The notes: generated from the letters alone by a model not told the origin. A stretch of DNA of 64,000 nucleotides from Caballeronia jiangsuensis (GCA_000648925.1 JFHF01000024.1:1-64000); one strand, 5' to 3'. Positions 8,892 to 16,660 are shown, counted from the first letter of the stretch. Program-made: numbers and translations.

Positions 8892-9368
8892 ATGACTCAC
8901 TCATCCATTGCGGTAACCATCAAGCGCGAGGACCCGGCGTCGCATGACGGACAAGTCTTGCTTGATGAGCTTAGTGCCATGCTAACGGTGTTTTCGGGCG
9001 ACGGAGGGCAGTCGCGATTCCACATCGCCGACTTTCGGTCGTCGAACGGCATGTTCTATGTTGCTCGTAGCACGCTTGGAGAACCTCTTGGATGCGGAGC
9101 GTTCTGGCATTTCGACACGCGCACAGCAGAGCTTAAAAGAATTTACAGTCGGCCAGGTGCGTCTGGTGTCGGCAAAGCTATTCTCGAGCAGCTAGAGGTC
9201 GACGCGGCAGCCTCGGGCTACAGAAGATTGGTGCTGGAGACGCGCGCGGTGAACAAGCGCGCGATTCGATTTTATGAGCGCAATGGGTTCACGCCAATCC
9301 AGCGATATGGAGCGTATATGGGGCAGCCTGACGCATGTTGTTTCGAGAAGATGGTTGTCCCGAGGTAG
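8892..9368 (+). CDS. GNAT-family N-acetyltransferase
   Basis: A 158-residue enzyme of the GNAT fold, which moves an acetyl group from acetyl-CoA to an amine. The acetyl-CoA-binding motif A is visible as ELKRIYSRPGASGVGKAILE (the R/Q-x-x-G-x-G/A loop), followed by LVLETRAVNKRAIRFYERNG, the usual beta5-alpha4 region ending in FYERNGF. The ATG at 8892 sits behind gggagaggcg. The substrate cannot be read from the sequence. It stands alone, convergent with the DUF421 gene. Confidence 0.88.
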   Translation: MTHSSIAVTIKREDPASHDGQVLLDELSAMLTVFSGDGGQSRFHIADFRSSNGMFYVARSTLGEPLGCGAFWHFDTRTAELKRIYSRPGASGVGKAILEQLEVDAAASGYRRLVLETRAVNKRAIRFYERNGFTPIQRYGAYMGQPDACCFEKMVVPR

Positions 9369-9462
9369 GTCGTCGGTGCAGCTTGCGTCGGTCAACTGAC
9401 GGCTGACGACGCGCGAGAACTCGTGAGCGAAGCGCGCGTCACGCTTATAAGCCGAACGGTCC

Positions 9463-9967
9463 TCATGCGCCACTCGGGTTCTTCGACTTGCGTAGGAGGC
9501 TCACCTGTCCGTTGCGCTCAAGAATGGCCGCCTCAACGTCCTCGAGTCCGGCTGTATGCAGTTCTTGTCTCGCGGTCTCGAAGACATCGGTCTTCGTGAT
9601 GAGCGCAGCCGACATTTCGCTATCGTTGAACTTGCCGTTTTTGAAGACCTCCCTCTCTGCGCCGACCAAGAAGCGCTCTAACTTCGGCGAACGCACGCAT
9701 GCCCATGCAAGCACGCGATGTATCAGCACTATAGCGAGCGAAGCACACACGGTCGGGATGGCAGGCGAAGCGCCGACGATGACACGGCTCAAGGTCGCGC
9801 CGAGCAGAATCGCGACAACATAGTCGAAAGGCGAACGCTGTCCAAATGAACGCCGTCCCGCGATGCGGATAAAAATCAGAGCCCCGAAGAAGACTGCAAG
9901 CGCGCGTGCCGACATTTGAAGGGCGTCGAGGTCGCGCCCTTCGCCGTAAAGTGATAAGCAGACTCAT
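9463..9967 (-). pseudogene. DUF421/YetF-type membrane protein with N-terminal frameshift
   Basis: Residues encoded from 9915 down to 9463 match the DUF421 family: membrane segments around RALAVFFGALIFIRIAGRRS and PFDYVVAILLGATLSRVIVG, then TVCASLAIVLIHRVLAWACV, then a soluble domain with the LVGAEREVFKNGKFND turn. The conserved lead-in YGEGRDLDALQM is open just upstream but has no start codon. A strong ribosome site (gggaggaa) and ATG at 9967 (MSLLITL) sit one frame off. One inserted base between about 9937 and 9960 would explain this, as would a sequencing error. A shorter protein from the ATG at 9915 (150 aa) remains possible. Confidence 0.65.
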
Positions 9968-10040
9968 CCGTTCCTCCCAGTCGACAAGCGCTGGCGGAGC
10001 GCACTGTCGAGTATGCCCTTTCATTGCCGTGCAAGCCGAG

Positions 10041-10634
10041 TCAGCTAACGGGCCCCCGATAGCCTGGAAGCCCTAGAGCGCTTTTGCTCTTCGCCAGGTC
10101 CACCGCCTTTTGAATGAGCGAATTGAACTCCTCGTCGCTGTGAGGGAGCGGAAGTTGATGCCGGAAGAAGTCGGCCCATCTGAATTCCTCGAGAGGAACT
10201 GAAGTCTTCTCATAGCCTCCGGCGTCGCGCACCGACGCTGATAGACTGCGAAATTCATCGTCTTCAAGGTCCCAAATGTGCTCGGGCATTGCGGAAAAAG
10301 TAACGCGCTGTCCAAGGGCGTTGTATGGATAGGTCCAGCGGTTGTTCTCAAGAGTAAGCCAGAACTCCGCCAGCGATAGGCTCGAAAGGTCTTGGACAAG
10401 AATGACCGGCGCGCTCTTCACTTTGACCTGCCAGAGCGCGGCGGCAACGTGATGATGGTCGATGACAAAAGGCACTTCATCCGGACCATACACGACAGGA
10501 ATCGGCTTCTCTGTGATGGCCATGTCCAAGTCATGACCTTTCAACTGCGCGTAAGCTTCGGTTTTTTGGCGAACTTCACGCAGACCATGCGTGAGTTGTG
10601 TCGGGCGGAGTCGGTCGATTTTCAGCATTTTCAT
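10041..10634 (-). CDS. ParB-like nuclease-fold (ParBc_2) protein
   Basis: A 197-residue protein. It begins MKMLKIDRLRPTQLTHGLRE, the typical entry to a ParB/Srx-like domain. VVYGPDEVPFVIDHHHVAAA is the family signature (D-H-H-H near the active pocket), followed by VKVKSAPVILVQDLSSLSLA and WTYPYNALGQRV. The ATG at 10634 has a near-perfect ribosome site (ggaggagaaa). Proteins of this group (PF08857-type) are usually free-standing and not part of chromosome segregation; some bind CTP or cut nucleic acids. No ParA partner is nearby, so a segregation role is unlikely. Confidence 0.78.
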   Translation of the reverse strand: MKMLKIDRLRPTQLTHGLREVRQKTEAYAQLKGHDLDMAITEKPIPVVYGPDEVPFVIDHHHVAAALWQVKVKSAPVILVQDLSSLSLAEFWLTLENNRWTYPYNALGQRVTFSAMPEHIWDLEDDEFRSLSASVRDAGGYEKTSVPLEEFRWADFFRHQLPLPHSDEEFNSLIQKAVDLAKSKSALGLPGYRGPVS

Positions 10635-11048
10635 TTTCTCCTCCAGTCTCTGAGGCGCGGCGATTCGTGACGCCCGTCCAGAACATCACCGTGGTCCTCG
10701 AAGGTGTCACGCAAAGTTTGCGCCCAGAGAGAAATAGCCGACGGTCGGACGCCTCATTGGAAAGCCCGCCGTTTCCAACGTGTTTGTTGGGGAGCAATTC
10801 AGAGGTTTCGCCAACAACTGCGGCTCGCCAGTTGACGGAACAGAAGCGGGCGTGAAGTTCGCTTTGCAGGAACTCGTGCCGCCATGGGAGATGGGACCGC
10901 TGTTTTCCGTGGTTGAAGTTTCGAAGCCGTCGAAAGTCAAGCACGTCAATCTCCCAAGACTTCTTTCAGCATCCACGCCTATCCGCGCGTTGCTGGATTC
11001 CCCCCAGCACGCGGTGACGCCACATCCCCGTTACTAACTCGCTAGACG
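10635..11048. other. Gap without recognisable gene
   Basis: About 410 bases upstream of the ParB-like gene. Several short frames overlap on both strands, none with a good start site and protein-like sequence together. Confidence 0.45.
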
Positions 11049-11183
11049 TCAGTATTGGCCGTAGAAAACGAGCAACAGCGATAGGAGGACTTTAAGAAGA
11101 GCGTAGCCGGCGAGCCCGAAAACGACCGCGCCTACCAGCGTCAAGACGAGAGCAACGAGTCGGTCGGTCATCGATACCTTCAT
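11049..11183 (-). CDS. Single-span small membrane protein
   Basis: A 44-residue protein, MKVSMTDRLVALVLTLVGAV then VFGLAGYALLKVLLSLLLVF and a short YGQY end. Nearly the whole length is hydrophobic, giving one long or two short membrane helices. The ATG at 11183 has gagggaag five bases before it, a good ribosome site, which is the main support. Function unknown; small one-span proteins of this size often modulate a larger membrane partner. Confidence 0.6.
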   Translation of the reverse strand: MKVSMTDRLVALVLTLVGAVVFGLAGYALLKVLLSLLLVFYGQY

Positions 11184-11358
11184 ATTTCTTCCCTCCGCGC
11201 CTCTCATCACATTCGAAGGCGCACATGTCCGTCGCTCCCGAGAGTGGTCGCTACTGTATAGCTGGTGCTTGCAAGTCTCTGCGCACCCGAGCGAAAGCCG
11301 TCTTCTGTCAGCGCTGAGATTACTGCGGACCAACGACTCAGACCAAGTACTCCGACGG

Positions 11359-11589
11359 TCATTCGCCGTTCGGCTCTCTCAGGCGCTCGATGCGGAGGTA
11401 TCGCCTTACGGCTTCGAAGGCGGTGACAGGAGAAGACTGTTCAGCGATTCCAAACTTCAGCGCTGGGTCACGTTTGGTCGCTTTCTCGATTGCGTGTCGA
11501 GCAGTGTCTCGCTCGACGTCGGGCGGAAGGACGAGCGCGGCCCCGTTCGGCAGTCGAAGCAGAAGTTCGCAAATTTCGTCTGTGTTCAC
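11359..11589 (-). CDS. Small hypothetical protein overlapping the Hfq-like gene
   Basis: A 76-residue protein starting at a GTG (11587-11589) with ggagg seven bases upstream: VNTDEICELLLRLPNGAALV, then PPDVERDTARHAIEKATKRD, then TAFEAVRRYLRIERLREPNG. The GTG overlaps the stop of the Hfq-like gene as GTGA, so the two genes should be translationally coupled and probably act together. The fold looks like alternating helices and short strands; no family is recognised. The longer upstream frame is antisense-like noise over the Hfq-like gene. Confidence 0.65.
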   Translation of the reverse strand: MNTDEICELLLRLPNGAALVLPPDVERDTARHAIEKATKRDPALKFGIAEQSSPVTAFEAVRRYLRIERLREPNGE

Positions 11590-11861
11590 GGCTGGCCTCC
11601 GGGCGAACGCCGTCTCGGTCGGTCCGTGGGAACGCGCGTCGGAGAGACCGGAAGAGCGTGCTGCTCGATGACTGTGGAGACCGCGTTCTTGTACACCATT
11701 TGGACGCCCGACGGAGATTGTACGGATAGTACAAACTTGTCGAACCATGCGATAACGCCCGAGAGCTTGATGCCGTTAACGAGGAACACCCAGACTGGCG
11801 TTTGGTTGGTCACCAGCGAATTCAGGAAATCGAACTGCACATCTGCTTTTCCTCGTTCCAC
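11586..11861 (-). CDS. Divergent Hfq-like RNA chaperone
   Basis: A 91-residue protein from the GTG at 11859-11861, with aaggagg five bases before it. Residues 12-67 align with Hfq: FLNSLV, then TPVWVFLVNGIKLSGVIAWF (Sm1 with the invariant NGIKL), DKFVLSV, and QMVYKNAVSTVIE (Sm2). Differences from E. coli Hfq are telling: the basic rim RRER is VTNQ, and the Sm2 His of YKHA is Asn59 (YKNA). The tail (about 73-91) is short and basic. Hfq forms hexameric rings that bind U-rich 3' ends and A-rich RNA; here rim-dependent annealing may be weak. The downstream partner overlaps by four bases. Confidence 0.85.
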   Translation of the reverse strand: MERGKADVQFDFLNSLVTNQTPVWVFLVNGIKLSGVIAWFDKFVLSVQSPSGVQMVYKNAVSTVIEQHALPVSPTRVPTDRPRRRSPGGQP

Positions 11862-12016
11862 GCTGGCCTCCTTATTCTCGAAGGCTGATATGAACTTCGC
11901 CGCTGCGAGCCGTGCCTTCTGTAGCAAAAGGTCGGGCTCCTATGACCGGAACTTCGCCCAAGACTGCTCCTGGAGTGAGGCCGGCCGGGCTACGCAGAGA
12001 ACGCCACGACCGGATG

Positions 12017-12292
12017 TCAGAACTCGGAGGAATCCGCATCATCCGCCCATGGACTGTCATTCGGCAGGCCAGGCGGACGAAGCGGTCGAGTAGTGTCTAC
12101 GCCGGCCATCTGCAAGACTTCATCAATATGACGCAGCTCGTGGCTGAAGTCGAGCGGCCACGTGGAGCAGTTCTCATCGTCGCCGATGACGGTCACCCCG
12201 TGATAAATCGTGAGTGCATAGCGCGCGAGAAGCAATGCGTCAACGAACTCGGCTTCGCGTTCAGCCTGTTTGAGGAATGTGTTGGCTTTCAT
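12017..12292 (-). CDS. Hypothetical protein upstream of the Hfq-like gene
   Basis: A 91-residue acidic soluble protein: MKANTFLKQAEREAEFVDAL, then LLARYALTIYHGVTVIGDDE, FSHELRHIDEVLQMAG and an acidic end. The ATG at 12292 has ggaggtg seven bases before it. It lies upstream of the Hfq-like gene on the same strand with a 155-base gap, so one transcript is possible but not shown. No known domain recognised. Confidence 0.55.
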   Translation of the reverse strand: MKANTFLKQAEREAEFVDALLLARYALTIYHGVTVIGDDENCSTWPLDFSHELRHIDEVLQMAGVDTTRPLRPPGLPNDSPWADDADSSEF

Positions 12293-12387
12293 GGAGGCAC
12301 CTCCGGTCGTCAACATTCTGCAAATGGCGCGCCCGAATCTACTTGCCGTTTCTTGGAGAAGTTGCCGCTCGCAAATCCGCGATAGGG

Positions 12388-12400
12388 GTTTATACTTAAT
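12388..12400 (+). promoter_or_regulatory. Possible -10 element ahead of an orphan terminator
   Basis: The stretch ggtttatacttaa contains TATACT (12391-12396). No good -35 hexamer is found at 16-18 bases upstream, so sigma-70 use is uncertain. It matters only because the hairpin at 12427-12458 follows closely and no protein gene lies between. Confidence 0.25.
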
Positions 12401-12426
12401 TCGTCTCCTCCATGTCTCCGATATGG

Positions 12427-12458
12427 ATGCAGCCCGCCAATCAGCGGGCTTCTTTATT
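12427..12458 (+). terminator. Orphan rho-independent terminator on the plus strand
   Basis: Stem GCCCGC / GCGGGC with the loop caatca, followed by ttcttta. No plus-strand protein gene ends upstream: the nearest genes run the other way. It may therefore end a very short transcript, perhaps a small RNA of about 55-60 bases starting near 12403. Confidence 0.55.
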
Positions 12459-12715
12459 GGTCTTTTGTCTGCCCCCGCGAGCCCGGAGCCATCAGGCCTT
12501 CCTACTCGCAGCGTGGGGTATTGGGCGGAAAGAGAAGCTCCGCGCTTAGCGCCCGCGTGTCGTCGGGTCGAGCATGAGCGGGGAATCCGAGACGCAGGAC
12601 TATTCCAAAACGTGCCTGTCCGCTAAGCTCGGTCATTGACGCGCGCCAACCGACTCACGTCTGTTCAGTTCCGCCTTCCCTGGCTCGCCGCCAGTTCATT
12701 TTCGAAGGAACGACT

Positions 12716-13105
12716 ATGCATCCAACTCCGGCAGAAGAAAGCATCCGACATCTTGCATACCTCCTCTGGGAAGCAGACGGCCGACCCCACGGCCGCGACG
12801 AACATTACTGGCATTTGGCGTCAACTCGTCTTCGACACGAGACAACTCCAGTGACCTCGTCTGTTGCTGCATCGGATGCACCTCCTACCAAGACGGAAAA
12901 GGCGCCGAGGAAGAAAGCTGTGCCGAGGGAAGGAACCAGCCAAAGTGCAGTGAAGGCCAGCAAGAAAACGTCGGACGGGAAGACGAAGAACTCGAGAGAA
13001 GCGGCTCACAGTCTGGCGTCGAGAAAAGAAGGCGGTGCGAAAGCCCAGGTGCAAGGCAAGAAGTCGCCTGGCGGGGCCGGCTCAGGCAAGCAGCGCGAGG
13101 CATAG
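12716..13105 (+). CDS. DUF2934 domain protein with basic tail
   Basis: A 129-residue protein. Residues 7-33 (EESIRHLAYLLWEADGRPHG, then RDEHYWHLA) match DUF2934, a short helical motif common in Rhizobiales and Burkholderiales. The remaining 90 residues are rich in Lys, Ser, Ala and Gly and should be disordered, perhaps contacting nucleic acid. The ATG at 12716 follows gaaggaa. The domain has no established function. The lysine-rich tail resembles those of the H-NS-type proteins at 14131 and 21793. Confidence 0.75.
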   Translation: MHPTPAEESIRHLAYLLWEADGRPHGRDEHYWHLASTRLRHETTPVTSSVAASDAPPTKTEKAPRKKAVPREGTSQSAVKASKKTSDGKTKNSREAAHSLASRKEGGAKAQVQGKKSPGGAGSGKQREA

Positions 13106-13447
13106 GCGTCGAAGACCTCCAACGCAGCTCTCGACAGTCGGTTGGCGTTGAGCGTCGCAGCGCGGTTCACTCTTTGGTGGTTTGCTTGACGGCCATGTGT
13201 CGAGATGCTCGTTCGAGTCTATAGCGACCGGCGTCGTCGCGCGCGAGTCGACCGTCCTTCCTTTGTCGAGCGCGGGCGCGTCAGGGTGGGCGACCCGGCC
13301 CGTGGGTTGGCCCGACAAATCAAGTCGAGTGCACCTGCAACGAGACAATCCCAATAACGCCCGCAGTACAGAAGTTATCAAGTGCGGCGCGGCCCACGCT
13401 CTGGTTCACGGGTGCTCTTTGAGCTATCCGCAAGCGCGGCGCCCCGC
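13106..13447. other. Gap without recognisable gene
   Basis: About 340 bases between the DUF2934 gene and a gene remnant. Frames on both strands are low quality; no structural RNA or regulatory motif was seen. Confidence 0.45.
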
Positions 13448-13684
13448 TCACTGCGATGCATGGAGGCGGTGCAAGTTTCCTTCTGAATCCATGTAGACTA
13501 GCGAACACCAATGAGCGGTACCGCCAGCTTTGGAGGTCCAGTCCTCCTCCAAACAGTACTTCCCGTCATCCGTAATGGACCATCTGCCGGTTGCTTTGCT
13601 GACAGTCGCAGCCTTCGCGTCGGGGCGCGGATTCCGGAGAATTGCCTGAGCCGTCCGGGATTGTTCACCCAGCGTTGAACGGCG
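13448..13684 (-). pseudogene. 5'-truncated small secreted-protein-like remnant (DUF995-like)
   Basis: About 78 codons on the minus strand read ATGRWSITDDGKYCLEEDW, then GGTAHWCSLVYMDSEGNLHR and a stop at 13448-13450. The pattern G-x-W-x-I-x-x-D-G-x-x-C-L ... W-C-x-x-V-Y recalls DUF995-type small exported proteins. There is no start codon between the upstream stop (13685-13687) and the conserved part, and no signal peptide. A neighbouring frame upstream (QYDAVQRWVNNPGRL) also looks protein-like, so a frameshift near 13640 is possible. Family call from memory. Confidence 0.4.
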
Positions 13685-13752
13685 TCATACTGTCGGTTTA
13701 CTGTAAAGGTGAATTCTGCACTGCAGAGTATTGTAGTTCGGCATCCGTTATC

Positions 13753-14067
13753 GTGACGGAATGCACACTGAACCGGGGCGAGTTGCCTGTGTCGCAGGAA
13801 CTGCTGGACCGCCTGCCTCGACTGTCAGACTGGTACAACATCAATGACGACTTCTGGCCTGAGCCGGAACGCAATAACAAATTGGATTGGCCTGCAACGA
13901 TGCGTGGCTTCGGAACCTCGCAGAAGGGGCAGGGTGAAGACGTCATCGATGAGGTTGCTGTTTGTGTGCTGAAAGTCGGTGTAGCTGACGCCGCAACCGG
14001 CGTCCGAGCCGCCATGCTCCCAGAAAGCCGCACGCGCGGCGTCGACGGCGACACCGCGACGCGATAG
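13753..14067 (+). CDS. Uncertain small hypothetical protein
   Basis: A 104-residue frame if the GTG at 13753 is used; no ATG or good ribosome site supports it. The middle (LPVSQELLDRLPRLSDWYNI, then NDDFWPEPERNNKLDWPATM) has protein-like helical periodicity, while the end is low quality. It may be a genuine small gene with a changed 3' end, or a remnant. It lies head-to-head with the remnant at 13448-13684. Confidence 0.33.
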   Translation: MTECTLNRGELPVSQELLDRLPRLSDWYNINDDFWPEPERNNKLDWPATMRGFGTSQKGQGEDVIDEVAVCVLKVGVADAATGVRAAMLPESRTRGVDGDTATR

Positions 14068-14130
14068 AAACGCGGCTCAGGTCCACCTATGGCCGGCCCA
14101 AATGGCTGACGCCACACATTGACCCTGGTC

Positions 14131-14940
14131 TCACGCCGAAAAAACGATAGTCGCGGCTTCAGCCGGCGGCGCCGTCGTCGTAGAGGTGACGGTTCGGGAA
14201 GTCGACTTGCGAGCAGAAGCCTTCTTTGCAGCGAGGGATGACTTTGCCGGAGCCTTCGTCGCAGCCTTCTTGACGCCTGCTGGCTTTTTCGACGTCGCGA
14301 CCTTCTTGGCACCAACCTTCTTGCTCGCAGCGCTGGCTTTCGATGTGGCCTTTAACTTGGTCGACTTGCTCGTCGCGGGCGAATCCGACGAGGCGGCAGG
14401 AGCACTCTCAATCAGGAACTTGGTCCGGTCCTTGGCAGAGGCCAGCCACGCAGGTGCGGGACCGCGACCGCTCCATGTCAGCCCGGACTTGGGGTCCCGG
14501 TATTTTGCAGGCAGCGCACCTTTTGATTGCACTTTGCTAGCGGGAGTCTTTCCGCTGGGCGCACCGACAGGTCTTCCTGAAGACGCGGTACCGACTCCGT
14601 CGATGAAGAATTTCGTCCGGTCTTTCACGTCTTTAATCCAAGCGGGCGGTCGAGCATGGCCGCTCCACGTCTCACCGGTTTTTGGATTCAAGTATTTCGC
14701 GGGCAACTTTCCTTTGGTGGCGATTGGCGCCTTGGAGCCTCGACCGACTGTAACGCGACCGTTGGCCTTGGCGTCTCTTTTTGCTTTTGCTCTGGCTTCG
14801 ATGTCTGCGGTAGTAAGCCCGTGTTTGAGCATCAATTCGCGAATTTGGTCGACGGCGGCTTGTGCTTGCTTTGCAAGAATGGTCTCCGCTTGCGCCTGAA
14901 GCTTTTTCATACGGGCCTGAATGTTCTCAAGGGTAGTCAT
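14131..14940 (-). CDS. H-NS-type nucleoid protein with two DNA-binding domains and an H1-like tail
   Basis: A 269-residue protein. The N-terminal coiled coil (about 1-55: MTTLENIQARMKKLQAQAET ... LMLKHGLTTADIEAR) is the oligomerisation part. Two H-NS C-terminal domains follow: TGETWSGHARPPAWIKDV and SGLTWSGRGPAPAWLASA, each with the W-S-G-x-x-x-x-P-x-W loop and a K-D-R-T-K-F-x-I end. Residues from about 175 are a Lys/Ala/Ser-rich tail like eukaryotic histone H1. The ATG at 14940 follows ggaggagaac. H-NS proteins silence AT-rich foreign DNA; a second, longer relative lies at 21793. Normal H-NS has one DNA-binding domain. Confidence 0.92.
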   Translation of the reverse strand: MTTLENIQARMKKLQAQAETILAKQAQAAVDQIRELMLKHGLTTADIEARAKAKRDAKANGRVTVGRGSKAPIATKGKLPAKYLNPKTGETWSGHARPPAWIKDVKDRTKFFIDGVGTASSGRPVGAPSGKTPASKVQSKGALPAKYRDPKSGLTWSGRGPAPAWLASAKDRTKFLIESAPAASSDSPATSKSTKLKATSKASAASKKVGAKKVATSKKPAGVKKAATKAPAKSSLAAKKASARKSTSRTVTSTTTAPPAEAATIVFSA

Positions 14941-15214
14941 GTTCTCCTCCGTGTGGTAGCACAAGGAACTATGACACAGCATTCTTGAAAAGAGTACCGA
15001 AACACCTTTGCTTGTATCGGGAGCCCAATCAGTTTATTCCCGGGGGCGAGAGGAGATTTTTGAGGAGCGAGATACGGGAACGGGGGCGGAAGCCACAGAG
15101 AAGGGGGCGTCGGTATTCGACTTCCATAAATCGACACACGGCGAAGAAGGCTGGCGAGCTCAAAGCCGGACGCACACGCAACGGCAATCAGACCAGCCTT
15201 CTTCGTCTCAAGGA

Positions 15215-15538
15215 TTACTTGCCGGCATCAGCCTCACACTTTTTCATAAACGACGATTTCGCAGCGCCCGCGAGTGGCTTGCCGTCTTTTCCGACCGCTT
15301 TGCTCGCACATGCAGCGGAGACATTGCTCTTGTTGCCAGCTTCGCACTTCTTGATGAAGGAGGTCTTAGCAGCGCCGGCCAGCGGTTTTCCGTTCTTATC
15401 GATTGCCTGAGCCTCACAACTCGACCCTGCGGCCATGGGCGCGGGTTTGGCGGTCGCGGCGGCAGGTGCGGACGTTTGGGCGCACGCGATTCCGACCGAG
15501 AAGCATGTTGCCACAGCGACTGCGATAATCTTGTTCAT
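15215..15538 (-). CDS. psiF: Exported PsiF-repeat protein
   Basis: A 107-residue periplasmic protein. Signal peptide about 1-20 (MNKIIAVAVATCFSVGIACA, cut after A-C-A). Two PsiF repeats follow: AIDKNGKPLAGAAKTSFIKK plus C, and AVGKDGKPLAGAAKSSFMKK plus C, each bounded by cysteines that could form disulphides. PsiF of E. coli is phosphate-starvation inducible, but its function is unknown. The ATG at 15538 has ggagaatc before it. No Pho box was recognised. The symbol reflects family membership, not proven equivalence. Confidence 0.85.
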   Translation of the reverse strand: MNKIIAVAVATCFSVGIACAQTSAPAAATAKPAPMAAGSSCEAQAIDKNGKPLAGAAKTSFIKKCEAGNKSNVSAACASKAVGKDGKPLAGAAKSSFMKKCEADAGK

Positions 15539-15887
15539 AGCGATTCTCCGGGAAAAGTAAGGCTGTGCGCCTTGCTTGATTAACGCCCGGAGAGCTGCGA
15601 CGTTGACGTCAGTCCATAGGAATTGTTGTTGCAGCGCCGTATCGGCCGCTCTCTCGCGGCTCTACTCACAGCCTCAAGTGAAGCGCTGGTCGCAAAGGAC
15701 AGAGCGGTTGAAAAACGCTCCTAAGGGAGCGAAGCAATGACAGGTAGGGTGTTTCCCTAGCGTCTTCGACGGTCTCTTGAAACTGCATCACAGACGCGGG
15801 GATAGAATCGTTCCATGCCCGCTATGGCAGTTTTGGCGTTCAGAAGGTGAGTCGCAACGGGTGTCTACTAAGGATTGGGAGGAGACC
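15539..15887. other. Gap with one minus-strand terminator
   Basis: About 350 bases between divergent genes (PsiF-type and lipoprotein). Apart from the hairpin at 15711-15731, nothing recognisable was seen; promoters of both flanking genes must lie here. Confidence 0.45.
15711..15731 (-). terminator. Orphan rho-independent terminator on the minus strand
   Basis: Read on the minus strand: CGCTCC, loop cttа-type four bases, GGAGCG, then five T. The perfect 6-bp stem and T run are a standard terminator. No minus-strand protein gene ends just upstream; the nearest is the receiver protein ending at 16289, more than 500 bases away across the plus-strand lipoprotein gene. Confidence 0.55.
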
Positions 15888-16187
15888 ATGGCGCCGATGA
15901 CGGCAAGCCGCTTGGTCGTGTCGATTTGTCTGGCGGCCCTCATGTCTGCGTGTACCGTCGCGCCTGGCGTGGCGACCAAGAAGCCAACCGAGGGAACCGC
16001 GAAGGTTCGCGCTGCGATAGAGAGCGCAGTCGCGTCATCAGACTCGGAGCTGACAAAAGACAGTCCGACGTCAAATGGTCGTCGGCAGACAACCATTCAA
16101 TGCGACACCGTTGGAAGCATGTTCGTTTGCACGCAAGGCGAGGCAATCTGCTGGTGGAATCGTCGTACGGGATACGGCTGCAACTGA
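15888..16187 (+). CDS. Small putative lipoprotein
   Basis: A 99-residue protein with a signal sequence ending in a lipobox-like ALMSAC (cysteine about residue 20), so it should be lipid-anchored in the envelope. The rest is Ser/Thr-rich, ending with three further cysteines (TIQCDTVGSMFVCTQGEAIC, then RTGYGCN) that could pair by disulphides. The ATG at 15888 follows gggaggag. No family recognised. Confidence 0.7.
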   Translation: MAPMTASRLVVSICLAALMSACTVAPGVATKKPTEGTAKVRAAIESAVASSDSELTKDSPTSNGRRQTTIQCDTVGSMFVCTQGEAICWWNRRTGYGCN

Positions 16188-16288
16188 CGGCAGGTTACTT
16201 TTATAAGTATGTCGCGACTAGGCTCCGGGAACGCGATGTTGCGACCCGAATCGATTCGCTGAGGAATCCGTCCCGAGGAAACTCCCTA

Positions 16289-16660
16289 CTAAGAGCGCGG
16301 CTGCGTCCGCCCGCTACTCGCGAGCAACGACTCGAAATCGTTAAGCGAAAGAGGCTTCAAAAGTGGACCATCGAAACACGACATGTCAAAGCGTTCGTCG
16401 ACGTCGTCGTGCGCCGTGAGGGAAAAGATGGACCGGGATGCGTATTTTTCTGACGCACGAAGTCGCATACACAGCTCGTGACCGTTGATGTCCGGGAGCC
16501 CGATGTCCAGAAGAATTAGCTCGAACACGCCTTCGCCGCTCGTCGCAACTAGCGCTTCTGAGGCATTGCAAGCAAGCGTGACTTGGTGCCCCCTCGAGCG
16601 CGCGATTTCGGCGAGCAAATCGGTCGTAGCGCTGTAATCGTCTACCAAGAGGAGTTTCAT
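16289..16660 (-). CDS. Single-domain response regulator (CheY-like)
   Basis: A 123-residue stand-alone receiver domain: KLLLVDDYS has the acidic pair, LLDIGLPDINGHEL has the phospho-acceptor Asp, SLTAHDD the switch residue, and LLKPLSL the conserved Lys and cis-Pro. No output domain follows, so it probably works by protein-protein contact or as a phosphorelay shuttle. The ATG at 16660 lies behind gggag with nine-base spacing. It could exchange phosphate with the orphan hybrid kinase at 1535, which is inference only. Confidence 0.88.
   Translation of the reverse strand: MKLLLVDDYSATTDLLAEIARSRGHQVTLACNASEALVATSGEGVFELILLDIGLPDINGHELCMRLRASEKYASRSIFSLTAHDDVDERFDMSCFDGPLLKPLSLNDFESLLASSGRTQPRS

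Noticed and set aside
10780..11037. Plus-strand frame of 85 codons
   Set aside because: No ribosome site, no pattern, and it competes with equally weak frames on the other strand.
13698..14315. Minus-strand Arg/Ser-rich frame
   Set aside because: Shifted frame over the lysine-rich tail of the H-NS-type gene; no start site.
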